Source: JBBROS01 sp965213855
GTDB taxonomy: Bacteria > Pseudomonadota > Alphaproteobacteria > Acetobacterales > Acetobacteraceae
Direction: 5' to 3'
Length of the DNA: 64,000 nucleotides
Assembly (NCBI GenBank): GCA_965213855.1
Contig: CBDCAA010000008.1
Coordinates: forward strand, 62,001 to 126,000
Position 1 is the stretch's first letter, and each line of letters opens with the position of its first letter. The position numbers and the translations under genes are program-made. Below, one piece after another: positions 26,470 to 35,555 of this stretch. The notes beneath the pieces are model-generated. The model did not search any database. It was given only the letters and a program-made list of their open reading frames with translations, and was not told the DNA's origin.

Positions 26470-28047
26470 CTACTGGGGTGCGATGGTCCAGAACGTCGCG
26501 AAGCCGTTGTTCACGCCGGTGAGCCGGGTGCGGTAGGCGGTCGGCTGAAGGTACTCGCCCAGCGGAAAGTAAGGGACCTGGTCCATCGCCTCGCGCTGGA
26601 TGTCCTCGCAGATCGCCTTCTGCTTGGCCTCGTCGGTCACGGACAGCCAGTCCTGCCGCAGGGCCTCCAGCTTCGGGTCGTTGGACCAGCCAGGCCAGCC
26701 GGCCTCGCCGTTGCCGCGCAGCGCGATGTGTCCGGCCGGATTGCTCCAGTCGAGGCCGGCCCAGCCCGTGACAAAGCACGACCACCCGCCGGATTCGACC
26801 GGCTGCTTGCTGTTGCGGCGCTGGAGCATGGTGCCCCAGTCGGTCGCGACGTAATCCACGGTCATGCCGATGCTCTTCATCGTGTCGGCCGCGACGTCGG
26901 CCATCGCCTTCAGGGTCACGTAGTCGGTCGGCACGAGCAGCACGACCTTCTCGCCCTTGTAGCCCGCATCCTTAAGCTCCTGGCGCACCTTGGCGAGGTC
27001 CCGCGGGCCCTGGATCGGACCCAGCCCGGCGTCGCTCGCCATCGGCGTGCCAGGGCCGAAGAAGCCGAGTGGCACGTGCGACAGCGCCGGGTCGGGTGTG
27101 ATCGCCTGCATGAAGTTGGCCTGGTCGATCGCGTGCAGCACTGCGCGGCGAATGGCCGGGTTGTTGAATGGCGGCTGCAGGTGGTTGGGGCGCATCATCT
27201 CCACAAGCCCGGTCGGGTCCGGCAAGGTGACGCGGATGTTGCGGTCGCGCTTGAGCAGGTCCAGCAGATCGAGTGCCGGGTACTCCCACCAGTCCTGCTC
27301 ACCGGACTGTAGGGCGGCGGCGGCGGTGGCGGAGTCGGGGATGGTCGTCCACTCGACCCGGTCGAAGTGCACAACCTTCGGCCCGGCGGTCCAGTCCGCG
27401 GTTCCACCCTCCCGCGGCACGTAGGCCTGGTTCTTCTCATAGACGTTGCGCGCGCCGACGATCCGTTCGCCGGCGACGAACTTGAACGGGCCGGAGCCGG
27501 TCATCTCGGTGATCTGGGCGAAGGGGTCGGTGTTGGCCAGCCGCTCCGGCATCATCGCCGGCATCGGCGAGGCTGCCTTGCCCAACGCGGCCGGAAGCAG
27601 CGGGAAAGGCCGTTTCAGGCGAAAGCGGATCGTGCGGTCGTCGGGGGCCGACAGATCGTCCGTGGCACTCATCAGCGCGTCGCCCAGGGCGTCCCGCTTG
27701 GACCAGCGGCGAATGCTGGCGACGCAGTCCCGCGCCAGCACGGGACTGCCGTCGTGCCACAGCAGGCCGGGCCGGAGCGTCAAGGTCCAGAGCTTGCCGT
27801 CGTCGTCGACGGTGTGGCCCGCGACCATCTGCGGCTGCGGCGCAAAGCTGCCGTCCTGCCCATAGAGGGTGTCGAACACCATGTAGCCGTGGTTGCGGGT
27901 GATGTAGGCGGTGGTCCAGTGCGGGTCGAGGAAGGACAGGTCCACCTGGGGGATCAGCTTCAGCGTGCTCGCCGACGCCGCTCTCACGAGGGCCGGCCGT
28001 GCGAGCGGGGCGGCGCCGAGCCCGGCCAGGAGGGTGCGTCGTTTCAT
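26470..28047 (-). CDS. peptide/opine-type ABC substrate-binding protein (SBP_bac_5), orphan
   Basis: This is a 525-residue protein of usual family length. The start at 28047 (MKRRTLLAGLGAAPLARPAL) gives a twin-arginine-like signal peptide; an extension to 28200 lacks support. Family features are DLSFLDPHWTTAYITRNHGYMVFDTLY, LRPGLLWHDGSPV and the Leu-rich C-terminal lobe. It converges on the NMT1-type binder and diverges from the six-gene redox operon. No DppBCDF genes are adjacent; the importer at 40230-45580 has its own binder. Confidence 0.88.
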   Translation of the reverse strand: MKRRTLLAGLGAAPLARPALVRAASASTLKLIPQVDLSFLDPHWTTAYITRNHGYMVFDTLYGQDGSFAPQPQMVAGHTVDDDGKLWTLTLRPGLLWHDGSPVLARDCVASIRRWSKRDALGDALMSATDDLSAPDDRTIRFRLKRPFPLLPAALGKAASPMPAMMPERLANTDPFAQITEMTGSGPFKFVAGERIVGARNVYEKNQAYVPREGGTADWTAGPKVVHFDRVEWTTIPDSATAAAALQSGEQDWWEYPALDLLDLLKRDRNIRVTLPDPTGLVEMMRPNHLQPPFNNPAIRRAVLHAIDQANFMQAITPDPALSHVPLGFFGPGTPMASDAGLGPIQGPRDLAKVRQELKDAGYKGEKVVLLVPTDYVTLKAMADVAADTMKSIGMTVDYVATDWGTMLQRRNSKQPVESGGWSCFVTGWAGLDWSNPAGHIALRGNGEAGWPGWSNDPKLEALRQDWLSVTDEAKQKAICEDIQREAMDQVPYFPLGEYLQPTAYRTRLTGVNNGFATFWTIAPQ

Positions 28048-28159
28048 GCTGGGAGACCCCGTCGCTTCGTCTGCGCGAGCATAACCGCCTCGTGCCTGGT
28101 TCCGTAGCACTGTTTCCAACATCGCATCGATATCGACACGTTCCGTTACCCGTTCCATA

Positions 28160-29752
28160 ATGCCGCCGGACGGGGAAATGGCGATGCAAACGACCTGCAA
28201 TGTCCTTCTGGAGCTGCAGCCCGCGAGCGTGACGCAGGTGCGGGCGCGGATCGCGGCGATGGAGCAGCAGCAGAAGCAACTCGCGATCGCCTACAGCGCG
28301 ATCAAGGCGGCCATCCCGCAGCTCCACTTCATGTCCGTGACCATCTTCCCCGACGACGTGTACGATCCGATCCTGGTGATCGAGGTGAACTTCGACGGCC
28401 CCCCGGGTCCGTTCTGGACGCTGTTCGAGCATGCCTTCAACGAAGACCTGCGTGCCATCCTGCGCTGTGGCAAGGTGCCGCGGGACGGCCGCGGCGGCCT
28501 CTTCACCGCCGTGACCCGCCCCTTCTCCCGCGTGCCGATCGCGCCGCTGCTGGAAGCGCTGACCGTCGCCCCCTCCGTCGCGCACCAGGGCAACCGCGGG
28601 CTCGACCGGGGACGGATCGAAACAGAGGGGCAGCTGTTCGCCGAGGCGCAACGGGTCCTGGACACCGGCATCGTCGCACCGGGCGCATCGGCCAGCCAGG
28701 TGCACCAGGCGCTCCGCACCACGCTGTCCTCCGCGTTCGATCTCGGGCAGGCCGCGGCACCGCGGATCTCCCGGGGGCAAAGCCTCGCAGACTACGCCGA
28801 GCTGGCCGGCTTCGTGTGCCTGGCCGTGTTCGCGGCGCTCGTGCCGGGCATGCTCCTGTCGCTTGTCGTGCCGCGAGCGGCGGCGGCGGCGTTGCTGCTG
28901 GCGGCTGGCGCGATCATGGCCGCGCGGCTGGACCTTCCAAAAGGTGCCGCGCCCGGTCCCCGGATGGTCGAAGCCTTGGCGCTGGCGGGCGTGGCCCTGC
29001 TGGTGTTCGGCCTCGGCGTGACCGCTGCCATCGCCGTCCTTGCCTCGATGCACCATTGGCGCCCCGAGCATTTCGGCGCTCGGTTCGCCGCCGTCCTGCC
29101 CCACGTCGCGCTCGGCGTGCTCGGGCTGTTTCCCACCCTCGCGGGTCTGCTGCTATGGGTACGGGCGCTCGAACGGCGCGATCCGCCGCAGGACGCGCCG
29201 CCGCGCGACGAGACGATGCTTCGCGCGATGGCCCGGCGCGAGGACCAGATCACCCAGAACCACATGGGCAGCGTCGTCCACCTGAAGCCCGGGATCCTGC
29301 GCGCGGCCGTGGTGCGGGTCGCGCTGCATGCGCTGGGGCTGGTGCTGCGCGTCGTCGCGCGCAACGGCTTTCTCGGCAGCATGCGGACCATCCATTTCGC
29401 GCATTGGAGCATCGTCAGCAACGGCGGGCGGCTGATGTTCTTCAGCAACTTCGACGGCAGCTGGGAAAGCTACCTCGACGACTTTATCGAGAAGGCCCAT
29501 GGCGGGCTGACGCTGGCCTGGACCAGCGGGGTCGGCTTTCCGCCCACCCGGTTCCTCGTCCTCGATGGCGCGACGCAAGGTCGCGCCTTCAAGGCCTGGG
29601 CCCGGCACTCGATGGCCGAGAGCCTGTTCTGGTACAGCGCCTATATCGGTTTCACGGTCAACCAGATCGAGCGGCAGGCGCGCCTGGCCGATGGCCTGCG
29701 CCGGCCCGTTCTCGATGAGCGGGAGGCCTCGGCGTGGGCGATGGACCTGTGA
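28160..29752 (+). CDS. membrane protein of unknown function, first gene of redox operon
   Basis: This is a protein of about 520-530 residues. Residues ~10-130 are soluble. Three hydrophobic segments (about 210-250, 270-295 and 310-335) form a membrane domain. The C-terminal ~130 residues are conserved-looking and aromatic-rich: MRTIHFAHWSIVSNGGRLMF, FSNFDGSWESYLDDFIEKA, TRFLVLDGA, ESLFWYSAYIGFTVNQIERQ. I recall similar proteins beside DyP-type peroxidase genes but no known activity. The start may be ATG 28160, 28178 or 28184; the last has GGGGA at good spacing. It overlaps the peroxidase gene by 19 bases. Confidence 0.72.
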   Translation: MPPDGEMAMQTTCNVLLELQPASVTQVRARIAAMEQQQKQLAIAYSAIKAAIPQLHFMSVTIFPDDVYDPILVIEVNFDGPPGPFWTLFEHAFNEDLRAILRCGKVPRDGRGGLFTAVTRPFSRVPIAPLLEALTVAPSVAHQGNRGLDRGRIETEGQLFAEAQRVLDTGIVAPGASASQVHQALRTTLSSAFDLGQAAAPRISRGQSLADYAELAGFVCLAVFAALVPGMLLSLVVPRAAAAALLLAAGAIMAARLDLPKGAAPGPRMVEALALAGVALLVFGLGVTAAIAVLASMHHWRPEHFGARFAAVLPHVALGVLGLFPTLAGLLLWVRALERRDPPQDAPPRDETMLRAMARREDQITQNHMGSVVHLKPGILRAAVVRVALHALGLVLRVVARNGFLGSMRTIHFAHWSIVSNGGRLMFFSNFDGSWESYLDDFIEKAHGGLTLAWTSGVGFPPTRFLVLDGATQGRAFKAWARHSMAESLFWYSAYIGFTVNQIERQARLADGLRRPVLDEREASAWAMDL

Positions 29753-31269
29753 GCATCGCCACGATGCCGGCGTCGGCGGACGGCAGCTGGCGGCTCGACG
29801 CGATGCACGCGCCGATCGCGCAGGGCCTGGTCGTCAGCCCGTTCGGACACCTGCCCGAGGGGTGCGCGCTGCTGCTGCAGCTGCCGCGAGGCTGCGGTGG
29901 CGCCTGGTTGGCGGCGTTGCGTGACGCCTGCCCGATCACGCCGGCCACCGTGAAGGTCGATCCGGCGGCGTCGATCGCCATCACCTGGACCGGCCTGCAG
30001 GCCATGTGCCTTGAAGCCGCGCCGCTCGCGACCTTCTCGCCGCCGTTCCAGGAAGGCATGCACCAGACCGACCGCAGGCGCCGGCTGAGCGACCTGCCGC
30101 ACAACGGCACCGTGATCGACGGTGGGCCGCTGTGGGGCGGCAACACGCCTGAAACCTCTCCGGACCCGGACGACCCCGTCGCCCCGACCGCCTTGACCGT
30201 GCACGCCGCATTGCTGCTGTATGCCGCCGACCCCGCCGCCCTCGAGGCGGTGGAGCAGGCCGCTACGGCGAGCCTGGCCGCGCACGGCGTCATGGCCGTC
30301 CGCCGCCTGGATCTCTCGCTTCGTTACGACGCGACGCAGCGGGCGCGCGAGCATTTCGGCTTCGCCGACGGCCTGTCCCAGCCAGTGCCCTTCGGCGACG
30401 CCATCGTGTCACGCTCCGGCGATCCGCTGGCGCGCGATCCGCTGCACGGCATCGCAGCGGGAGACGTGCTGATGGGCCACCAGGACGCGCACGGTGAAGT
30501 CGCTCCCGGGCCGATCGTCGTTGCCGACGGCCGCGCCGCCGCCTTGCCCGCGGACGGCGCGCCCGAGGGGTTCCGCAACCTCGGCCTCGACGGCAGCTAC
30601 CTGGTATTGCGCGAGCTGCGGCAAGATGTCGCGGCGTTCTGGACCTCGATGCACGAGGCGCTCGGCGCAAAGACCCCGGCCGACGCCGAGTGGCTGGCCA
30701 GCCGTGTCGTCGGCCGCACCATGGACGGTGACGTCCTGGTTCCGGGCGGCAGCCTGGCGCCAACCGGCGCGGAGCCGCGTAACGACTTCACCTTCTTCGG
30801 CGCCGACCGGCACGGGCTGGGCTGTCCGGTCGGGTCGCATGTGCGGCGGGCCAACCCGCGCGACGGCCTGGCGCCGGACGCGGACTCGGCGGCCGATCTG
30901 CTGACGGCGGCCAACAACCACCGCATCCTGCGCCGGGGCCGCAAGTTCGGACCGACCCTCGCCGACCCGCGCACAGACGATGGCGCGGAGCGTGGCCTGC
31001 TTTTCATGTGCCTCAATACGGACTTGGCGCGGCAGTTCGAGTTCGTGCAGCAGACCTGGATGCTCAACACCAGCTTCGGGACGCTGCTGGACGAGGCCGA
31101 TCCGCTGCTGGGGCCGGAGGGGCGGTTCACCATCCCCGCCACGCCGTTTCGGCTTCGCCCGACCATCAAGACCTTCGTGCGGTTTGCAGGCGGCGAGTAC
31201 TTCTTTCTGCCAAGCATCCTCGCGCTCGATTATCTCCAGACGCTCGAGCCCCGGGCGAATGCGCCGTGA
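29734..31269 (+). CDS. DyP-type heme peroxidase
   Basis: This is a 511-residue protein. The GTG at 29734 has GGGAGG 7 bases upstream. The GxxDG-type motif appears as FGFADG near 207-212, with the distal Asp. The proximal heme His is residue 369 in GCPVGSHVRRANPRD, including the conserved Arg. It belongs to the longer DyP subgroup rather than the ~310-residue bacterial A/B types. No Tat or signal peptide is seen, so it is probably cytoplasmic or membrane-associated through the upstream gene product. It overlaps the P450 gene by 4 bases (GTGA). Confidence 0.88.
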   Translation: MGDGPVSIATMPASADGSWRLDAMHAPIAQGLVVSPFGHLPEGCALLLQLPRGCGGAWLAALRDACPITPATVKVDPAASIAITWTGLQAMCLEAAPLATFSPPFQEGMHQTDRRRRLSDLPHNGTVIDGGPLWGGNTPETSPDPDDPVAPTALTVHAALLLYAADPAALEAVEQAATASLAAHGVMAVRRLDLSLRYDATQRAREHFGFADGLSQPVPFGDAIVSRSGDPLARDPLHGIAAGDVLMGHQDAHGEVAPGPIVVADGRAAALPADGAPEGFRNLGLDGSYLVLRELRQDVAAFWTSMHEALGAKTPADAEWLASRVVGRTMDGDVLVPGGSLAPTGAEPRNDFTFFGADRHGLGCPVGSHVRRANPRDGLAPDADSAADLLTAANNHRILRRGRKFGPTLADPRTDDGAERGLLFMCLNTDLARQFEFVQQTWMLNTSFGTLLDEADPLLGPEGRFTIPATPFRLRPTIKTFVRFAGGEYFFLPSILALDYLQTLEPRANAP

Positions 31270-32543
31270 ACGCGTTCGACAGCCCGCCCGTCCCGCTCCC
31301 GCCGGTTCGCACCGACATCCTGCGGCCGGCCAAGACGGGCCTGACTGCCTGGGCGGTCGGCTGGGGGCTGGCCCACGTCGCGTTCGTCTTCGCGGTTCTG
31401 CGCCGGCTTCGCCCGATCCTGCGCTTCCGCGGCACAGCCCTCGTCACCCGCTATGACGACGTGCGGGAGGTGCTGCTGGCCGACGCCGACTTCCCCGTCC
31501 CCTACAAGGCGCGGCTCGATGTCATCATGGGCAACGAGCCGTTCTTCCTCGGGATGGGCGACACGCCCGCGTATCGGCGCGACGTCGGCGCCATGCGCAG
31601 CGTGGTGCGCCTGGAAGACCTGCCGCGGCGCCTCTGCCAGGCCACGGCGGCGCGGGCCGACGCCCTCGTCACGGCGTCGGGCGGACGGATCGAGGTGGTG
31701 GACCAGCTCGCGCGCAACGTGACGTTCGACGTGCTGTGCCCATACTTCGGCATCACCGACACGCCGGAGGGCGCGCTGCGGGTCTGGGCGACGCGGCTGT
31801 TCGAGTACCAGTTCGCCGATGACGGGAGCAAGGCGCTGCACGACGACGTGGCGGTGATGGCGCCGGCGCTGCGCGGACATGTCCAGGGCCTGATCGACCG
31901 GCGCCGGGCGGATCTGCAGGCCGCTGGCGGCGTGGTGCCGGACGATATCCTCGGCCGGTGCCTCGCCAAGCAGGCAGAGGGCGCTCCGGGCTTCTCGGAC
32001 AGCCAGATCCGCTGCGCGCTGATCGGCTTTCTCGTCGGCGGCCTGCCGCAGCCGCCGATGGTGGTGCCGCAGGCGCTGGAGCAGCTGCTTTGTCGCCCCG
32101 CAGCGTTGGCCGGCGCACAGGCGGCGGCCAACGCCGGCGATGACGCCCTGCTGGCCGGCTACGTCTTCGAAGCGCTCCGGTTTGATCCGCTGGCCCCGGC
32201 CCTCACCCGGCAGACCGCACGCGACCACGTCGTCGCCGAGGGTACGCCGCGCGCCACGACGATCCCGGCCGGCACGACCATGCTCGTCTCCTTCGCGTCG
32301 GCCATGATGGACCCGCGCCGTGTCCGCGACCCCAGGCTGTTCAATCCGCGTCGGCCGCCCACCGACACCATGCATTTCGGCTACGGCCTCCACACCTGCT
32401 TCGGCATCCATATCAACCAGGCCCTGCTGCCGCTGGTGCTGAAGGCCCTGCTGTGCCGCCCCGGGCTGCGCCGCGAGCCGGGGCCGGATGGCCGGCTGCG
32501 CAAGCGCGGCCCCTTCGCCGACAGGCTCGTCGTCCGCTTCTAG
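31266..32543 (+). CDS. cytochrome P450
   Basis: This is a 425-residue P450. The ExxR motif is EALR near residue 302. The heme-binding loop FGYGLHTCFG carries the thiolate Cys at about 378. An I-helix region (IGFLVGGLPQPP) lacks the usual acid-alcohol pair. This is seen in P450s that use peroxide or rearrange substrates, such as the CYP74/CYP152-like and DyP-associated groups. No signal sequence is seen. It starts at GTG 31266 and is coupled to the peroxidase gene. The electron donor is not encoded nearby. Confidence 0.9.
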   Translation: MNAFDSPPVPLPPVRTDILRPAKTGLTAWAVGWGLAHVAFVFAVLRRLRPILRFRGTALVTRYDDVREVLLADADFPVPYKARLDVIMGNEPFFLGMGDTPAYRRDVGAMRSVVRLEDLPRRLCQATAARADALVTASGGRIEVVDQLARNVTFDVLCPYFGITDTPEGALRVWATRLFEYQFADDGSKALHDDVAVMAPALRGHVQGLIDRRRADLQAAGGVVPDDILGRCLAKQAEGAPGFSDSQIRCALIGFLVGGLPQPPMVVPQALEQLLCRPAALAGAQAAANAGDDALLAGYVFEALRFDPLAPALTRQTARDHVVAEGTPRATTIPAGTTMLVSFASAMMDPRRVRDPRLFNPRRPPTDTMHFGYGLHTCFGIHINQALLPLVLKALLCRPGLRREPGPDGRLRKRGPFADRLVVRF

Positions 32544-32595
32544 TGGGTTCGCCGGCACGGATGGACAGCGCGGGCATCGTCCTCATGTGATCGGC

Positions 32596-33360
32596 ATGGG
32601 AGTGTCGCCGAACGAGTTGCCGACCGTTGTGTTCCTGCACTTCCTGGGTGGGAGCGCGCGAAGCTGGGCGCCGGTGCGCACGCGACTGCCCGGCGGCCTC
32701 CGGTGCCTCGCGCTCGATCTGCCGGGGTTCGGCGACGCGAGCGATACGCCGGGCGAGACCGTGGCCGGGATGGTGGACGGCGTCGCGGCCGCGATCCGGG
32801 CCGCGTCGGTGTCCCGCTACGTGCTGGTCGGACACAGCATGGGCGCGAAGGTCGCGACCGTGCTGGCGCGCCGCGCCGAGGACGGGGAGGGCGGGCTCGA
32901 CGGCCTGCATCGCCTGGTGCTGCTGGCCGGGTCACCGCCGTCGCCGGAGCCGATGGACGAGGACAAGCGCCTGGAGATGCTGGGCTGGTTCATGGGCGGC
33001 GCCGCCGCGGCCCGACAGCAGGCGGAGGGCTTCATCGACGCCAATACGGCGGAGCCGCTTCCCGCCGTGCAGCGCGACGCCGCGATCAACGACGTGCTCC
33101 GAGCCGATCCGGCGCGGTGGCGCGCCTGGCTGGACCGCGGCAGCCGCGAGGACTGGTCGGGCTCGGTCGGCGTGTTGCGGACGCCGGCGCTGATCGTGAC
33201 CGGTGCCGACGACCCGTTTCTCGGTGCCGCGGGACAGGCGCGCCTGACGGCGCCGCATTTCGCCGCGCATCGCCATGTGGACTTGCCCCGCGCCAAGCAT
33301 CTGCTGCCGCTGGAGCGCACCGACCGGATCGCGGCGCTGATCGAAGGGGAGCTTCGTTGA
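32596..33360 (+). CDS. alpha/beta hydrolase
   Basis: This is a protein of about 254 residues. The oxyanion region is HFLGG, the nucleophile elbow GHSMG has Ser81, the acid is in TGADDPFL and the base His in RAKHLLPLE near the C-terminus. It is a plausible esterase, lactonase or epoxide hydrolase acting on a product of the operon. GTG 32587 is an alternative start, and the frame is open back to 32488 inside the P450 gene. It overlaps the next gene by 3 bases (TTGA). Confidence 0.85.
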   Translation: MGVSPNELPTVVFLHFLGGSARSWAPVRTRLPGGLRCLALDLPGFGDASDTPGETVAGMVDGVAAAIRAASVSRYVLVGHSMGAKVATVLARRAEDGEGGLDGLHRLVLLAGSPPSPEPMDEDKRLEMLGWFMGGAAAARQQAEGFIDANTAEPLPAVQRDAAINDVLRADPARWRAWLDRGSREDWSGSVGVLRTPALIVTGADDPFLGAAGQARLTAPHFAAHRHVDLPRAKHLLPLERTDRIAALIEGELR

Positions 33361-33965
33361 AGAACCATGGATTTGACGCCGTCCCGGACATGATCCGGTC
33401 CGACCGCACCAGTGCGCGCACCCGCGCCGTCCTGCAGGAGCGCGCCACCCCCGGCGATCCGGCCTATGCGCCGGCCGCGCTGTCGCCCGAGGCGTTCCGC
33501 ACCTTGCGGGCCGTGCTCGATCGTGTGCTGCCGCAAACCGTGGTCGACGTCGCGCAGCGGGTCGATCGGGCGCTGGCGGGCGGCGCCGGCGACGGGTGGC
33601 GCTATGCCGATCTACCGCCCGACGTGGACGCCTACCGACAGGGGTTGGCGGCCCTGGATCGGGCCGCGGCGATTGCCGGCGGCTTTGCCTCGCTCGACGC
33701 CAGCGCGCAAGACGCCCTGCTCGAGGCCGTGGCAGCCGGACAGGTCGAGGTGCCCGGCAGGCTTGGCCCGGCTGCGCTGCAGCACTGGTTCGAAGATGTG
33801 CGCGGCGATGCCGTGAAGATCTACGTCGCCCACCCGGACACGTTCGCGCGGATGGGCTACGGCGGCTTCGCCTATGGCGGCGACGGTCCACGCAAGCAGG
33901 GGTTCCAGGCGCTTGCGCCCGGAGCCCGCGAACCATGGGAACCCGGTCCGGGCGGCTGTCCTTGA
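33357..33965 (+). CDS. gluconate 2-dehydrogenase subunit 3-like protein
   Basis: This is a 202-residue protein. TTG 33357 is chosen for GGGGAG 5 bases upstream and the TTGA overlap with the hydrolase gene. Recognisable features are FRTLRAVLDRVLPQ, YRQGLAALD and VYVAHPDTFARMGYGG-like sequence ending the chain. These match the small subunit (PF13618) that accompanies membrane-linked GMC dehydrogenases. That subunit often carries a Tat signal for the complex; here none is evident. It is coupled to the GMC gene (TTGA). Confidence 0.82.
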   Translation: MKNHGFDAVPDMIRSDRTSARTRAVLQERATPGDPAYAPAALSPEAFRTLRAVLDRVLPQTVVDVAQRVDRALAGGAGDGWRYADLPPDVDAYRQGLAALDRAAAIAGGFASLDASAQDALLEAVAAGQVEVPGRLGPAALQHWFEDVRGDAVKIYVAHPDTFARMGYGGFAYGGDGPRKQGFQALAPGAREPWEPGPGGCP

Positions 33966-35527
33966 AGCTCGACCGGATGCGGCGGCATGCGGCGACCGAA
34001 ATGGTCGACGCCGTCGTCGTCGGCACCGGTGCCGGGGGCGCCCCGCTGCTGGCCAAACTCGCTGCCGCGGGGTTGCGCGTGGTGGCCCTCGAGGCGGGCC
34101 GCAATTGGGAGCCGGAGGACTTCGCTGCCGATGAGACGGCAGCGGCCGAACTCTACTGGCCCCATGAGCGGCTGAGCGAGGGCCGCACCCCGCAAGCGTT
34201 CGGCGGCAACAACAGCGGCATCGGCGTCGGCGGGTCGACGCTGCATTGGGGCGCGTTCTGTCCGCGGCCCGACCCGCGTGACCTGCGGCTACGGAGCGAC
34301 ACGGGCGCCGGGCATGACTGGCCGATCGCGCCCGCTGAGCTCCGACCGTATCTCGAACAGGTCGAGGCATTCATCGGCGTCTCCGGTCCGGCCGACTACC
34401 CGTGGGATCCCGTCCGGCGCTACCGCTTTCCACCGGTGGCGCTGAACGCCCCCGCGCTCGCGATGCAGACAGGCTGCAACGCACTCGGCATCCGGAGCAG
34501 CGTGGCGCCCGCCGCAGTCCTGACCCAAGACTTGATCCAGCCGGACGGGTCCGTGCGCCAGGCCTGTGTGAATTGCGGGCACTGCCACCAGGGCTGCCGC
34601 ATCGGCGCCAAGACCAGCATGGACGTGACCTACCTGCCGGCCGCCGTGGCCGCGGGCGCCGAAATCCGGGCCGAATGCTTCGTGCACGGCATCGAGCGGG
34701 ACGGATCGGGCCGTGTTCGTGCCGTCGTCTACCGGGACCGCGACGGCGTCGACCGGAAGCAGTCATGCGAATCGCTGGTCCTCTGCGCCGGCGCCATCGA
34801 GACGCCGCGCCTGTTGCTGCATCTGGGCCTGAGCAACTCGAGCGGCCAGGTCGGGCGCAACTACATGGCCCATGTCGCGACCCAGGTCTGGGGAAGCTTC
34901 GAGGCGGAGATGCGCTGCAACAAGGGTTATCCGTCCTCGCTGATCACGGAGGACATGGTGCGCCCCGCCGATGCGGACTTCGCGGGCGGGTATCTCGTGC
35001 AAAGCCTGGGCGTGCTGCCCGTCACCTGGGCCAACCAGCTTACCCGGGGGCGACCGCTATGGGGCCCGGCACTGGTCGGGCAGATCGACCGCTACAACCA
35101 TGCCGCCGGGATCGGGATCAACGGCGAGTGCTTGCCGCAGCCCGGCAACTTCCTCGAACTGGCCAGCGAAACGGACGCAATCGGGTTGCCGAAACCGCGA
35201 ATCCACTTCAGCTATGGGCCGAACGAGGAGGCAATCCACCGCCATGCCGTACGGTTCATGACGGCGGTATGGGAAGCGGCTGGGGCAGCGGACATCTGGG
35301 CCTGCCCGCGCGTGGCCCACACCATTGGCACATGCCGTATGGGCACGGACCGCGATCACGCCGTGGTCGATCCCGCTGGCCGCAGCTTCGACCTTCCCAA
35401 TCTGTGGATCTGCGACAACTCCGTCTTCCCGAGCGCGATGCCGGCCAATCCGGCGCTGACGATCATGGCCTTGAGCCTGCGCACCGCTGACGCCATCCTG
35501 GGCGGCCGCGTGGCCGAAAGGAGCTGA
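33962..35527 (+). CDS. GMC-family FAD-dependent dehydrogenase, Fe-S type
   Basis: This is a 521-residue enzyme of the gluconate/glucose dehydrogenase large-subunit type. The FAD-binding GTGAGG is at 21-26 and GGSTLHWGAFCPR follows. A Cys cluster CVNCGHCHQGC (around 202-212) probably holds an Fe-S centre. The active-site His is in VAHTIGTCRMG and the C-terminal NPALTIMALSLR closes the FAD domain. TTG 33962 (overlapping) or ATG 33977 is the start. The usual multiheme cytochrome subunit is absent. It ends the six-gene operon. Confidence 0.9.
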   Translation: MKLDRMRRHAATEMVDAVVVGTGAGGAPLLAKLAAAGLRVVALEAGRNWEPEDFAADETAAAELYWPHERLSEGRTPQAFGGNNSGIGVGGSTLHWGAFCPRPDPRDLRLRSDTGAGHDWPIAPAELRPYLEQVEAFIGVSGPADYPWDPVRRYRFPPVALNAPALAMQTGCNALGIRSSVAPAAVLTQDLIQPDGSVRQACVNCGHCHQGCRIGAKTSMDVTYLPAAVAAGAEIRAECFVHGIERDGSGRVRAVVYRDRDGVDRKQSCESLVLCAGAIETPRLLLHLGLSNSSGQVGRNYMAHVATQVWGSFEAEMRCNKGYPSSLITEDMVRPADADFAGGYLVQSLGVLPVTWANQLTRGRPLWGPALVGQIDRYNHAAGIGINGECLPQPGNFLELASETDAIGLPKPRIHFSYGPNEEAIHRHAVRFMTAVWEAAGAADIWACPRVAHTIGTCRMGTDRDHAVVDPAGRSFDLPNLWICDNSVFPSAMPANPALTIMALSLRTADAILGGRVAERS

Positions 35528-35555
35528 CCATCCGAGGAACCCTGACCGGGGAAGG

